Origin: an uncultured Rikenellaceae bacterium
Lineage (GTDB): Bacteria; Bacteroidota; Bacteroidia; Bacteroidales; Rikenellaceae
Reading direction: 5' to 3'
NCBI GenBank assembly: GCA_910577285.1
Contig: CAJTLO010000003.1
Coordinates: forward strand, 188,774-252,773
DNA length: 64,000 bases
Under the pieces are notes generated by a model. That model was not told the origin of the DNA. It did no database searches and saw nothing but the letters and a program-made list of their open reading frames with translations. Shown here piece after piece: positions 52,685 through 61,254 of the stretch. Within the stretch, counting starts at the first letter, position 1. Each line of letters begins with the position of its first letter. The position numbers and the translations under genes were made by a program.

Positions 52685-53752
52685 TTATTGTGTCAGAAAT
52701 ACTCTCCAGCTACCGCCTTTTTCTCCGCGCTCTACATACTTTTTTGAGATGAGCTGGTCCAGCAATTTTTGGATTGCTGTGATGCTGATTCCGGTTTCTT
52801 CTTTCATGTCTGCGAGTGTCAGTGTCGGCTGGGTTCGCATGGCGTTCAGAATTTTAGTGTAGTTGGTGGTGCGGAAGGCAATACGCTCTCCGTCATACCA
52901 CCATACGTTTTCATTTTTCTCGCTTACAAACAATACATCGTTATATATCTCTGTCGCTACCAACTCGTTGAAATATTTTAGAAACGTGCGTATATCCTTG
53001 ATGTCTGCGTGGGCGCCGTCGCTCGGCACAGGACCTACTTCGAGGTCTGCCTGATGTAGTGCTTCCAAATATTCGTTTTTCTTGCGGCTGCGGACTACAA
53101 TCATCGGATAATCATGGCGCGTGAGAATATAATTCACCATCAGTCGGGCAATACGTCCGTTCCCGTCTTCAAAGGGATGTATGCGGATATAGCGGTAATG
53201 GAACAACGCGGCCAACTCAACTGGCGATAGTTTGCCCTCCTGTTCAGCGGTATTGTACCAGTCAACCAAATCAGCCATAAGACCGGGCGTTTCCTCCGGC
53301 GAAGCATACTCGAATCGGTCACCGTATCTTGTGATTACGCTGTTAGGTCTTGTCTTATATTGCCCTGTGTGTATGACATAGCTTGTCTGTACGCCACCCG
53401 GCAAATTACGATAGACTGTGTAATCCTCGCGTAAAAGGGTCTTATGCAATGTCCGGATAAAATTCTGTGTCAATGGTATATCCTTAACTGCGGCTTCCTC
53501 TTCCATCATCCGCAGACCAACATTACTTGCTGTCATTTCCTCAACGTCGCGCACATCGGCCTCGCCGATTACTTTGCCGAACAGCAACAGGATTTCTGTC
53601 TGCCCATAAGTTAGCGTGTTGCCCTCGATATGGTTATTATTGTAGTTAAAATCCACGGTAAAACGACGGCTAAGTCTCTCCCGGTCCTTTTCGGACAAGG
53701 GTTGAATGTTCTGCCAAGCGGCAAGTGCTTTTTTGATATTGAGATACTTCAT
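52685..53752 (-). CDS. Fic-domain protein (AMPylase-like) with C-terminal winged helix
   Basis: A 355-residue Fic protein. The catalytic loop HPFEDGNGRIAR (192-203) is intact (His192, Asp/Gly/Asn/Gly/Arg), so AMP transfer to a target hydroxyl is predicted. An N-terminal inhibitory-type helix ends in NNNHIEGN: Glu43 and Gly44 match the [S/T]xxxE[G/N] motif but the [S/T] position is Asn39. The C-terminus (KILNAMRTQPTLTLADMKEETGISITAIQKLL) is a winged helix. GC content is distinctly lower than neighbours, suggesting horizontal transfer. No separate antitoxin gene is adjacent, consistent with an intramolecularly inhibited class. Confidence 0.9.
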   Translation of the reverse strand: MKYLNIKKALAAWQNIQPLSEKDRERLSRRFTVDFNYNNNHIEGNTLTYGQTEILLLFGKVIGEADVRDVEEMTASNVGLRMMEEEAAVKDIPLTQNFIRTLHKTLLREDYTVYRNLPGGVQTSYVIHTGQYKTRPNSVITRYGDRFEYASPEETPGLMADLVDWYNTAEQEGKLSPVELAALFHYRYIRIHPFEDGNGRIARLMVNYILTRHDYPMIVVRSRKKNEYLEALHQADLEVGPVPSDGAHADIKDIRTFLKYFNELVATEIYNDVLFVSEKNENVWWYDGERIAFRTTNYTKILNAMRTQPTLTLADMKEETGISITAIQKLLDQLISKKYVERGEKGGSWRVFLTQ

Positions 53753-53775
53753 ACGGAATTCGTGTTACACCCGTG

Positions 53776-53783
53776 CAAAGTTA
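53776..53783 (-). promoter_or_regulatory. -7 element for fic
   Basis: The minus strand reads TAACTTTG, an exact TAnnTTTG match, 23 nt upstream of the fic ATG. Confidence 0.55.
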
Positions 53784-53943
53784 ATAATAAGTCTCGGAAA
53801 AAGGTTGTATTGGTATAACCTTTTATGCGTTTCTTTGCGTTCGTGAGCACTCGGAAATTACGAAAATAGCGTATACTCCCGGAGAAGCCCTTCCTCCGGA
53901 CGGCGCTTCTACCGGCGCGACAGACCCTTTCGGCCGAAAAAGA

Positions 53944-53970
53944 CCGGAGGCCCCGTTACAGGGCCTCCGG
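53944..53970 (-). terminator. Intrinsic terminator of pepD
   Basis: A perfect 10-bp stem (CCGGAGGCCC / GGGCCTCCGG) with a 7-nt loop. On the minus strand it is followed by TCTTTTTC. It lies 27 nt past the pepD stop. Confidence 0.8.
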
Positions 53971-53997
53971 CATAAAGAAAGAAGGTGTCGCAGTCGG

Positions 53998-55449
53998 TCA
54001 GAGCGTGCGGAGGAGTTCGATGAGGAACTTCCAGAACTTCTCCACGGTCGCGATTTCGAGGCGTTCGTCGGGCGAGTGCACGCCGCGAAGCGTCGGACCT
54101 ACCGAGATCATTTCGAGTGTCGGGTATTTCTCGAGGAAGAGCCCGCACTCCAGACCCGCATGGATTGCCCGTACTTTGGGCTGCGTGCCGAAGAGGCGTG
54201 CGTAGGCCTCCTCGGCCACTTTGAGCAGGCGGCTCGAGGGGTCGGGGTTCCAGCCGGGGTAACCTTCGCCATGTTCGACTTCGGCGCCGGCCAGGCGGAA
54301 GGCGGCCCCTACGGTGGCTGCGGCATCGGCTTTGGCGCTCTCTACCGAGGAGCGTTGCGAGGAGGTGACGACGATGCGCTCTCCGTCGGCGAACTTGACC
54401 GATGCGAGGTTGGTGGAGGTTTCCACGAGTCCCGGCATCGAACGGCTCATGGCCAGTACGCCGTTGGCCACCCCTTGCAGGGAGAGCAGCAATGCGTGCT
54501 GGGTGGCGGCGTCGATGACCGTCGCGGGCCGTTCCGTCTCCTTGAGTTCCAGCCGTACGCCGGCATCGGTATATTTATACTCTTCGGCGAACTCCCCGGC
54601 CAGCCGTTCGGCCAGTCGCCGCATCGGATCGGCCTGTGCGGCGGGCACGCCGAAGATCGCGTAGGCTTCGCGGGGGATGGCGTTGCGCAGGTTCCCTCCG
54701 TCGAAACGGGCGAGGCGCAGCCCCAGCTGCTCCGCGCCGGCCAGCAGCAGACGCGTAAGGAGCTTGTTGGAGTTACCCAGTCCGTCGTTGATGTTGTCGC
54801 CCGAGTGGCCGCCCTTGAGGCCGGAGAGATCGGCACGCATCCATACCATCCCTTCCGGGGCGGGTTCCTGGCGGTAGCGGAAGGTCGCCACGGTGTCGAT
54901 GCCGCCGGCGCAGCCGATGAAGATCTCGCCGTCGTCCTCCGAGTCGAGGTTGATGAGGTAGCGGCCCGAGAGCATGTCGGTGCCCAGGTTGAAGGCCCCC
55001 GTGAGGCCCGTTTCCTCGTCCACCGTGAAGAGTGCCTCCAGAGCGGGATGTTCCACGTCTTCGGTCACGAGCAGTGCGAGGGCGGTGGCCATGCCGATGC
55101 CGTCGTCGGCGCCCAGCGTCGTGCCGTGTGCCTTCACCCATTCGCCGTCGATGTAGGTCCGGATCGGGTCGTTCAGAAAGTCGAACGTCACGTCGGCGTT
55201 CTTCTCGCACACCATATCCATGTGGCTCTGGAGCACGACGGCGGGTTTGCCCTCCATGGAGGGGGTGGCCGGCTTGTACATCACGATGTTGCCGATGGCG
55301 TCCTTTCTGTAGTCGATGCCGCGCTTGCGGGCGAACTCCTCCAGATAGGCGATGATCTTTTCCTCTTTTTTCGACGGACGGGGGACCTGGGTGATCTCGT
55401 CGAAGATCTCCCATACGACCTTCGGTTCGAGTTTGCTGATCTCTGACAT
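53998..55449 (-). CDS. pepD: Aminoacyl-histidine dipeptidase PepD (M20)
   Basis: A 483-residue di-zinc peptidase that hydrolyses Xaa-His dipeptides such as carnosine. Zinc and catalytic residues are recognisable: His76 and Asp78 in QSHMDMV, Asp115 in GADDGIGMA and the Glu145-Glu146 pair in VDEETGLTGA. AGGIDTVATF and SGLKGGHSGDNIN belong to the dimerisation/lid domain. The frame is open ten codons upstream, but MSEISKLEPKVVW is the usual family start. Monocistronic with its own terminator. Confidence 0.95.
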   Translation of the reverse strand: MSEISKLEPKVVWEIFDEITQVPRPSKKEEKIIAYLEEFARKRGIDYRKDAIGNIVMYKPATPSMEGKPAVVLQSHMDMVCEKNADVTFDFLNDPIRTYIDGEWVKAHGTTLGADDGIGMATALALLVTEDVEHPALEALFTVDEETGLTGAFNLGTDMLSGRYLINLDSEDDGEIFIGCAGGIDTVATFRYRQEPAPEGMVWMRADLSGLKGGHSGDNINDGLGNSNKLLTRLLLAGAEQLGLRLARFDGGNLRNAIPREAYAIFGVPAAQADPMRRLAERLAGEFAEEYKYTDAGVRLELKETERPATVIDAATQHALLLSLQGVANGVLAMSRSMPGLVETSTNLASVKFADGERIVVTSSQRSSVESAKADAAATVGAAFRLAGAEVEHGEGYPGWNPDPSSRLLKVAEEAYARLFGTQPKVRAIHAGLECGLFLEKYPTLEMISVGPTLRGVHSPDERLEIATVEKFWKFLIELLRTL

Positions 55450-55658
55450 AGTTTGGCTGTTTTTGCGGCGCTGCCTCATGCGGCGGTGCCGGTTCTCCGG
55501 AAAGTGTGCCGGGCCGGTCGGCCGTCGCTCCCGTGCAGGGCCTTGATTATCATGTTTAATACGTTGTTTCTGGATTTTCCGCCTTTCCCGGCGGACGGTA
55601 ACGGAACGTAAAAATAGGGAAAATATCCGTAACTTGCAATCCTCTAAACCGAACGGAT

Positions 55659-56159
55659 ATGGACATGACTTTTGCCGACTGCCTCCGGGTGGGGCACGGT
55701 TACGACGTACACGCCCTGGCGCCGGGGCTGCGGCTGCGGCTCTGCGGGGTCGATCTGGAACACGACAAGGGATGCGTGGCGCACTCCGACGGCGATGTGG
55801 CCGTGCATGCGCTGTGCGACGCCCTGTTGGGGGCTGCGGCGCTGGGCGACATCGGGCTTCACTTTCCCGATACGGCTGCGGAGTACGCCGGCATCGACAG
55901 CATGGTGCTGCTGGAGCGTTGCATGGCGATGCTGGCCCGGGAGGGGTTCGGCGTGGTGAATGCCGACGTCACCGTGGCCATGCAGCGTCCCCGGTTGCGG
56001 CCCCACATCGACGCCATGCGCCGGAGGCTGGCCGCGGCATTGGGAGTGGAGCTCTCCCGGGTATCGGTCAAGGCGACCACCACCGAGCGGCTCGGTTTCG
56101 TGGGCCGCGAAGAGGGGGTGGAGGCCAATGCCGTGGTGCTGATCGCCCGGCGGGGGTAA
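55659..56159 (+). CDS. ispF: 2-C-methyl-D-erythritol 2,4-cyclodiphosphate synthase
   Basis: A 166-residue trimeric enzyme of the MEP isoprenoid pathway. It has the metal ligands Asp16 and His18 in GHGYDVHAL and the downstream DGDVAVHALCDALLGA and ALGDIGLHFPDT blocks, with TTTERLGFVGREEGVEANAV at the C-terminus. Length and motifs are those of IspF. It feeds IPP to the polyprenyl synthase and to undecaprenyl lipid. The start is the ATG at 55659; an in-frame ATG two codons later is an alternative. Confidence 0.96.
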   Translation: MDMTFADCLRVGHGYDVHALAPGLRLRLCGVDLEHDKGCVAHSDGDVAVHALCDALLGAAALGDIGLHFPDTAAEYAGIDSMVLLERCMAMLAREGFGVVNADVTVAMQRPRLRPHIDAMRRRLAAALGVELSRVSVKATTTERLGFVGREEGVEANAVVLIARRG

Positions 56160-56454
56160 GACCCGGCCGCCGTGGTCGCGCGGGAGCGGTTTTCCGCTTC
56201 CGTTGCGCTTTGCTATTCTTGGAGTCGTACCGTATCGGGGACCGCCGGCTCTGGCCGGGCGGCTTCTTGTCCGTGATGTTTCGTTCTGCGGCCCTCCCTC
56301 CCGCGACTTCTCGTCCGGCGGGTATTCTTGCTGCCGGTTCTTTACGGTCGGCCTTTTTTCTGCCGGCCCTTTTTCGGCGGATTTTCATCTGCCAGCTGCC
56401 GCCTTTCTCGCACGGGGCCGTGCCCGGCGAAGGCCGTGGGGCCGCCGGGCGCAG

Positions 56455-57915
56455 TCATTCGATCCGTTCGCCCTCCCTGTCGATGAAATAGGACGTGTCG
56501 CCGGTGCGGACCAGGGCGCGGCCGCCGCTGAAGGAGAACCCTTCGTCGTAGCGCAGCTCCGTCAGAGGACGTCCGGTCGGATCGATGAATCCGAATCGGT
56601 TCCTGCGCCGGACCAGCAGCGCACCCTCTGCGGGCGGGGCCATCCAGTCGTAGCCGGAGGCGGTCAGCCGTTTGCCGCACCGGTCGTAGAGGTGCCATTC
56701 CCCTTCGGCGCACGCCGCCGCCACATTCCATTCGCCGTACCACTCCAGAGCTTCGAAGCGAGGCTCCATCACGTAGTTGCCGCTGCGGTCGAGCAACCCG
56801 TATCCGCTTTTGCATGCCACGGCGGCGCGACCCTCGTGAAAATCGCCTGCCGAGGTGAATTGCGGGGCGGTCAGCGGCCGGAGTGCCGTGTCGGCATATC
56901 CCCACCTGTCGCCTTTGCGGTATCGTACGACGGTGTCGGCCGGGCGGCCGATGTAGTCGCATCGCCCGGCGTCGAGGAGTTCCGGTTGGGGAGCGGAGGT
57001 TTCCACCGCGGTGTAGAGTACGGTGATGTCACGGGCCGTGGCGGCGGGTGTTTCCGTTGGCATCAGGGCCGCCAGCAGGGGCAGCGGGACGAAGGCCAGG
57101 GTACTCAGCGAGTCGAGCAAGGCGGCGGTTTCTTCCGGTCCCGGTGGGCGATGGGGCGGCAGGAGGCCGCTTCCGGCTGCGGCCGCAGCAGCGGCGCGTG
57201 CCAGGGGAACGTTCCGGTCGAATTCGGCTTGCGTGAGGAGTGCCGTCAACCAGGCGTGGGTTGTCGGGGAGCTCCATAAGGCGTGGAAAAGGGGCGGTAT
57301 GCAGCCCGAAACGTAGACGGCGAGCGACAGCCTCAGCAGGGCCGTGCGGTCGTTGCATGCGTCGCGGGCGTGGCTGTGGAGGCAGCGGACGGCCGTGGGG
57401 CGGGAGTCGGGCGTAACGAGGATGTTGCCGGCTTTCAGGTGTCCGTGGATATACCCCTCGGCATCGAAGGTGCGATACATCGCGGCCAGTCCCTCCAGCA
57501 GTCGGCGCAGGGCGGATGCACCGGACCTGTCGAGCCGGGTGCGGACGAAATCGGAGAGTCGCATGCCTCCTGCGGGAAGCCGTTCGAGCAGCAGGTCGGT
57601 GCGCAGCGGGGTACCCGTGCCGTCGAAGACCGTCATCTCCTCCCGCAGGTATCGGCAGGGGGCGAGGAAGGCGCTCTGTGCTGCTCCCGGTAGCGGTCCG
57701 GGCGAGAGGGGGAGGAGGTCGGCCGCGCCCAGGGGAAACCGCAGCAGGCAGGGCGCACCGTTCACCGTCGCCTCGAAGTCGGCGCTGTCCGACGACACCG
57801 TGAAACGGGGCATCCCCCGGGCGTCCGTGAGCGGGACGATATCGACGAGGGTGCGGAACCTTCCCTGCGGGTGGAGCAGGCTTTCGATGATGGCGGAGAG
57901 GGCGGGAGCGTTCAT
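56455..57915 (-). CDS. Kinase-derived protein (probable pseudokinase) with WG repeats
   Basis: A 486-residue protein, third of an overlapping trio. Residues 10-30 (HPQGRFRTLVDIVPL) match the same block in the kinase at 58757-60082. The kinase-like region has HGHLKAGNIL (157-166), where the usual HRD/HGD aspartate is His159; no DFG/DYD motif is found in the next 40 residues, and the beta-3 lysine position reads LLRF. So it is probably inactive. A Pro-rich and hydrophobic segment (about 255-300) follows, then about five WG-type repeats (337-486: GDRWGYADT, SGYGLLDRSG, GEWHLYDRCGK, NRFGFIDPTG, TSYFIDREGE). Its ATG overlaps the VWA stop (ATGA). Function is unknown. Confidence 0.75.
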   Translation of the reverse strand: MNAPALSAIIESLLHPQGRFRTLVDIVPLTDARGMPRFTVSSDSADFEATVNGAPCLLRFPLGAADLLPLSPGPLPGAAQSAFLAPCRYLREEMTVFDGTGTPLRTDLLLERLPAGGMRLSDFVRTRLDRSGASALRRLLEGLAAMYRTFDAEGYIHGHLKAGNILVTPDSRPTAVRCLHSHARDACNDRTALLRLSLAVYVSGCIPPLFHALWSSPTTHAWLTALLTQAEFDRNVPLARAAAAAAAGSGLLPPHRPPGPEETAALLDSLSTLAFVPLPLLAALMPTETPAATARDITVLYTAVETSAPQPELLDAGRCDYIGRPADTVVRYRKGDRWGYADTALRPLTAPQFTSAGDFHEGRAAVACKSGYGLLDRSGNYVMEPRFEALEWYGEWNVAAACAEGEWHLYDRCGKRLTASGYDWMAPPAEGALLVRRRNRFGFIDPTGRPLTELRYDEGFSFSGGRALVRTGDTSYFIDREGERIE

Positions 57916-58775
57916 ATCACGAACGAGGAGCTGGCCGTGCCGATGGTCAGCATGTTGAAGAGCTCCTCGACCGAACAGTTGTAACCGATGGCCCGGAACG
58001 GAGGACACGCTCCGGGATGCAGAGCCAGGATCAGTTCGTCGTAGCAGGGCGGCAGCACGCTGGAGAGGTCGTAGAGCAGCTCGGCATACCGGATGCGGGG
58101 GAGTTCCGTGCGGTCGGAGGGAAAGAGCTGCGGGGCGGCTTCCGCATCCCGTCCGGCCAGGTGGATGTTGAACAGCAGGGCATTGCCGTCGCGTGTGGCG
58201 GCGCTGCGTATCCGGGCGGCCTGGGCGAGGAGCATCCCGGGGTCGGCATCGGAGGCTTCGCCGTCGGTGATGTTGAGGACGATGGGCGGGAAGCTGTCGC
58301 GGTTGCGGGGCGCGGCGCACCAGGCCGTTGTCAGTGCGGCGGCTTCGGCCAGCGCTCCGCACATGGGGGTGTCGCCCGTGGCCTGCGGTGCGATCCATTG
58401 CCGTTGGTCGTACTCGACGATCGTCGTCCGGCCGCCGGGCAGGGTGCGCACGAGGCGACGCGGCTGCGAGGGTACCGATTGCCGGGCCAGCTCGTCGATG
58501 CCGGCGAAACGTTCCTTTCCGCCGGCCGGAAGCAGGGGATGTACCCCTTCGCCGGAGTAGCCGATGACGGCGATGTCGAAATAGTCCTTCAGACCGTCGT
58601 CGCGGCGCGAGCGGTTGATGAGCTCGCTCAGAAGCATGTTGATGATGCAGGCGACCGCATCGGCTTTCCGCATGAGCGTACCGCCCAGCAGACACTCTTC
58701 GGCCATGGAGCCGGAGCGGTCGCAGAGGATGATGAACGCGGTGCGGTGTTCTCTGCTTATTTTCGCGTGGTACAT
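57912..58775 (-). CDS. Stand-alone VWA-domain protein with intact MIDAS
   Basis: A 287-residue protein that is essentially one von Willebrand factor A domain. MIDAS: Asp19-x-Ser21-x-Ser23 in LCDRSGSMAEE, the Thr in GDTPMCGAL and the Asp in NITDGEASDAD, so a divalent metal should bind. No signal peptide or membrane helix is seen, so it is likely cytoplasmic. The central element of an overlapping trio: its start lies 19 nt inside the end of the kinase gene and its stop overlaps the pseudokinase start. Similar kinase-VWA associations are known from the TerY-P triad of tellurite-resistance loci, where a PP2C phosphatase is the third partner; no phosphatase is seen here. Confidence 0.85.
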   Translation of the reverse strand: MYHAKISREHRTAFIILCDRSGSMAEECLLGGTLMRKADAVACIINMLLSELINRSRRDDGLKDYFDIAVIGYSGEGVHPLLPAGGKERFAGIDELARQSVPSQPRRLVRTLPGGRTTIVEYDQRQWIAPQATGDTPMCGALAEAAALTTAWCAAPRNRDSFPPIVLNITDGEASDADPGMLLAQAARIRSAATRDGNALLFNIHLAGRDAEAAPQLFPSDRTELPRIRYAELLYDLSSVLPPCYDELILALHPGACPPFRAIGYNCSVEELFNMLTIGTASSSFVI

Positions 58776-60082
58776 CGTATCGGTTTTTTCGTTGTTGCCT
58801 GTTTCGTTTCCCCGCTTGTCGAGGGCCTCCGGCGGGGCTCGTCCTGCCGTTCCCGCCTGAGGGAGGGCTGCGGGGCGGAGGTTGCGGGCGGTTCGACCGG
58901 ACTGCCGGAACGGTCGATGTGGATCCATCGGGTGCCGCAGCGCACCGCCGCCGCTCCGTTGCGGAACGGTTTCAGATGGTCGTAACGGCTTCCGTTGATG
59001 ACCGTGCGGCCCGTGGGGTCGATGAAATGCCGGAAGCCGCCGAGCTCCACGATCGCGATGCCTTCGGTAAACTGCAGGGCGGAGTCGAACAACGGTGGGA
59101 TGACCTCTGTCCCCTCGCTCTCGTATCCCCAGACTCCCCCGCGGACGAAGGGTTCCGGAGCGGTCCGGGCGGCGGCTTTTCTGCCGTCTCCCGCGGCGTG
59201 GCGGATGATCCCGCCCAGCTCCTGGAGCTCGGGTACGGGCGAGAGCAGGAGGGAGAGGAGGCGGTAGGTGATCGCATCGCCCCGCTTCGCTGCGGCCGTC
59301 AGGGCTTCGGTATAGGTGGCCGAACGGTGTGCGAAGAGTGCCGCCGGGTCGAAGAGCGGGTGGTCCGAAAGATCGGTTCCGTGGGCGAGTGCCGGGTCGG
59401 CCGCCAGGGTGTGTAGCGTGGCCGAAAGGAGTGCGATGGGGTAGTCGTCGACGGCCTTGCAGACAAAAGAGGCGTCGCGGGCCGGGTGGTTGAACTGGGG
59501 AGTGCCCGTTTCGGGATGCTTCGGGAGGGGAACTCCGGGAATGAACATGGCGTCGTAGTCGAGCAGCCGCAGGGAGCCCGAGGGCTCCACGACGAGGTTC
59601 TCCGGTTTCAGGTCGCCGTGGGCCCAGGGCATGGCGAGCAGCCGGGCCGCCATCGCGTCGAAGTTGCGGGAGAGCTCTGCGAGGCGTTGTCCGTTTCCCT
59701 CGTGCAGCGCCTTGCGCACGGCACGACCCAGAGAAACGCCCTCGGCCCACGGCGTCAGCAGGACGTCGTACCAGTCGCCGCTGCCGTCCATGCCGTACAC
59801 GTAGAGCTCCCGGGGTAGGTAGCGGGTTTCGTAGAGCAGCGGGAAGCGGTGGGTGGCGAGGTGGTCGTAAAGGGCATCGTTGCGTTTGCCGGGGCGGATG
59901 TAGCATTTCAGCGCATGGGGCCTTCCCCCGAGCATGATTCTGAAGACCGCCGCGTGGCCGCCTGCGGCGAGCCGGGGCTCCCCGTAGGCATTGTGTTCGC
60001 AGACCGGTTCGCCGAGGGTACGGAAACGGCCCTGAGGGTTGCAAACGCTTTCGGCGTACTGGGATATGGTCGGAATGGGCAT
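58757..60082 (-). CDS. Serine/threonine-kinase-like protein with C-terminal WG repeats
   Basis: A 441-residue protein, first of the trio. Kinase features: glycine-rich loop AGGHAAVF (40-47), beta-3 lysine Lys59 in HALKCY, catalytic loop HGDLKPENLVV (Asp157, Lys159, Asn162), metal-binding Asp175 in LLDYDAMF (DYD in place of DFG), then GTPQFNHPARD (193-203) and VDDYPIALL (211-219). After the kinase fold come about three WG-type repeats (RGGVWGYES, FRHFIDPTGR, TRWIHIDRSG, 316-395) and a basic tail (RRERQDEPRRRPST). The core residues suggest an active kinase. The start is the ATG at 60080-60082, with a TATCTTTA box 18 nt upstream. Confidence 0.82.
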   Translation of the reverse strand: MPIPTISQYAESVCNPQGRFRTLGEPVCEHNAYGEPRLAAGGHAAVFRIMLGGRPHALKCYIRPGKRNDALYDHLATHRFPLLYETRYLPRELYVYGMDGSGDWYDVLLTPWAEGVSLGRAVRKALHEGNGQRLAELSRNFDAMAARLLAMPWAHGDLKPENLVVEPSGSLRLLDYDAMFIPGVPLPKHPETGTPQFNHPARDASFVCKAVDDYPIALLSATLHTLAADPALAHGTDLSDHPLFDPAALFAHRSATYTEALTAAAKRGDAITYRLLSLLLSPVPELQELGGIIRHAAGDGRKAAARTAPEPFVRGGVWGYESEGTEVIPPLFDSALQFTEGIAIVELGGFRHFIDPTGRTVINGSRYDHLKPFRNGAAAVRCGTRWIHIDRSGSPVEPPATSAPQPSLRRERQDEPRRRPSTSGETKQATTKKPIRCTTRK

Positions 60083-60099
60083 GCGGACGAATTGTCGGG

Positions 60100-60107
60100 T
60101 AAAGATA
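60100..60107 (-). promoter_or_regulatory. Near-consensus -7 element for the kinase-VWA trio
   Basis: The minus strand reads TATCTTTA, one base from TAnnTTTG, 18 nt upstream of the kinase ATG. A single promoter here could serve all three genes. Confidence 0.4.
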
Positions 60108-60292
60108 TGAAAAATATTATAATGGAGTCCGATTGTGGTATTGTCGTCCTTCTCGTGTTTCCGTGCTTTGCATCGTGCGGTTGTGCGGTCGTTGCGGGCC
60201 GCTCCTCCGCCCGGAGCGGGGAGGGGGCTTCTTTCCGGCTCCGGGCCGAAGAAAAAACGGCCCTGCGGTTAGCGCGGCTCGTCGGTATTGAT

Positions 60293-60300
60293 TATTTTTG
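60293..60300 (+). promoter_or_regulatory. -7 element for nadC
   Basis: TATTTTTG, an exact match, 28 nt upstream of the nadC ATG at 60328. Confidence 0.55.
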
Positions 60301-60327
60301 CAGCATGTCGAAGTAAAAAAGCATGTT

Positions 60328-61182
60328 ATGAAAAAGGAATATATTCCCTTTGTGGAGGAGCTTATCGAGCTCGCCATTCGGGAGGACATAGGCGACGGCG
60401 ACCATACCTCGCTGGCCACCATACCCGCGGATGCCCGCGGAAAGATGCAGTTGCTCGTCAAACAGGAGGGCATCATCGCCGGGATCGAAGTGGCCCGGAT
60501 GGTGTTCGACAGGCTTGACGACAGCGTGGTTTTCGACGGGCGGATCGAGGACGGTGCCCGTGTGCGCAAGGGCGACATCGCTTTCTACGTGGAGGGGCGT
60601 ATCCTCTCGCTCTTGCAGGCCGAGCGGATCGTCCTCAACATCATGCAGCGCATGAGCGGTGTGGCGACCCAGACGGCCGAATATGTGAAACTGCTGGAGG
60701 GAACGCGCTGCCGGGTGCTCGATACGCGCAAGACCACGCCGGGCATGCGCGTGCTCGACAAGATGGCCGTGAAGTTCGGAGGAGGCGAGAATCACCGCAT
60801 GGGGCTTTTCGACATGGTGCTCCTGAAGGATAACCATATCGATTTCGCAGGCGGCATCGCCAATGCGCTGGGGGCCGTGCGCGGTTACCTGGCCGATACC
60901 GGCCGCAACCTGCCCATCGAGGTGGAGGTGCGTTCGCTGGAGGATATCGACGAAGTGTTCGCCGCCGGCGGGGCCGACCGCATCATGTTCGATAACTTCA
61001 CGGTGGAGATGACGCGCGAAGGGGTGCGACGCATCGCCGGCCGCTGCGAAACGGAGTCGTCGGGCGGTATCCGTGCCGATACGATGCGGGCTTATGCCGA
61101 GTGCGGTGTGGATTACGTGTCGGTAGGGGCGCTGACCCACCAGATACGGAGCCTGGACATGAGTCTGAAGGCGTGCATGTAG
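60328..61182 (+). CDS. nadC: Nicotinate-nucleotide pyrophosphorylase (quinolinate phosphoribosyltransferase)
   Basis: A 284-residue enzyme that converts quinolinate and PRPP to nicotinate mononucleotide in de novo NAD synthesis. It has EDIGDGDHTS near the N-terminus, the QRMSGVATQT block, LDTRKTTPGMR (about 130-140), KFGGGENHRMGLFDMVLLKDNHI and GADRIMFDNF. The ATG at 60328 begins the MKKEYIPFV start; the frame can be extended 10 codons to a TTG, but that would start inside the promoter box. Confidence 0.96.
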   Translation: MKKEYIPFVEELIELAIREDIGDGDHTSLATIPADARGKMQLLVKQEGIIAGIEVARMVFDRLDDSVVFDGRIEDGARVRKGDIAFYVEGRILSLLQAERIVLNIMQRMSGVATQTAEYVKLLEGTRCRVLDTRKTTPGMRVLDKMAVKFGGGENHRMGLFDMVLLKDNHIDFAGGIANALGAVRGYLADTGRNLPIEVEVRSLEDIDEVFAAGGADRIMFDNFTVEMTREGVRRIAGRCETESSGGIRADTMRAYAECGVDYVSVGALTHQIRSLDMSLKACM

Positions 61183-61254
61183 GGTCCGGCCGCCCGTCGG
61201 GATGCGTCGGCGGGTGCGGAACCGGAAGTTGCGAACAGAATAATCGATAATATT

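Noticed and set aside
60298-60327. Upstream extension of nadC to a TTG
   Set aside because: It would start inside the TATTTTTG promoter box; the ATG at 60328 is the family start.
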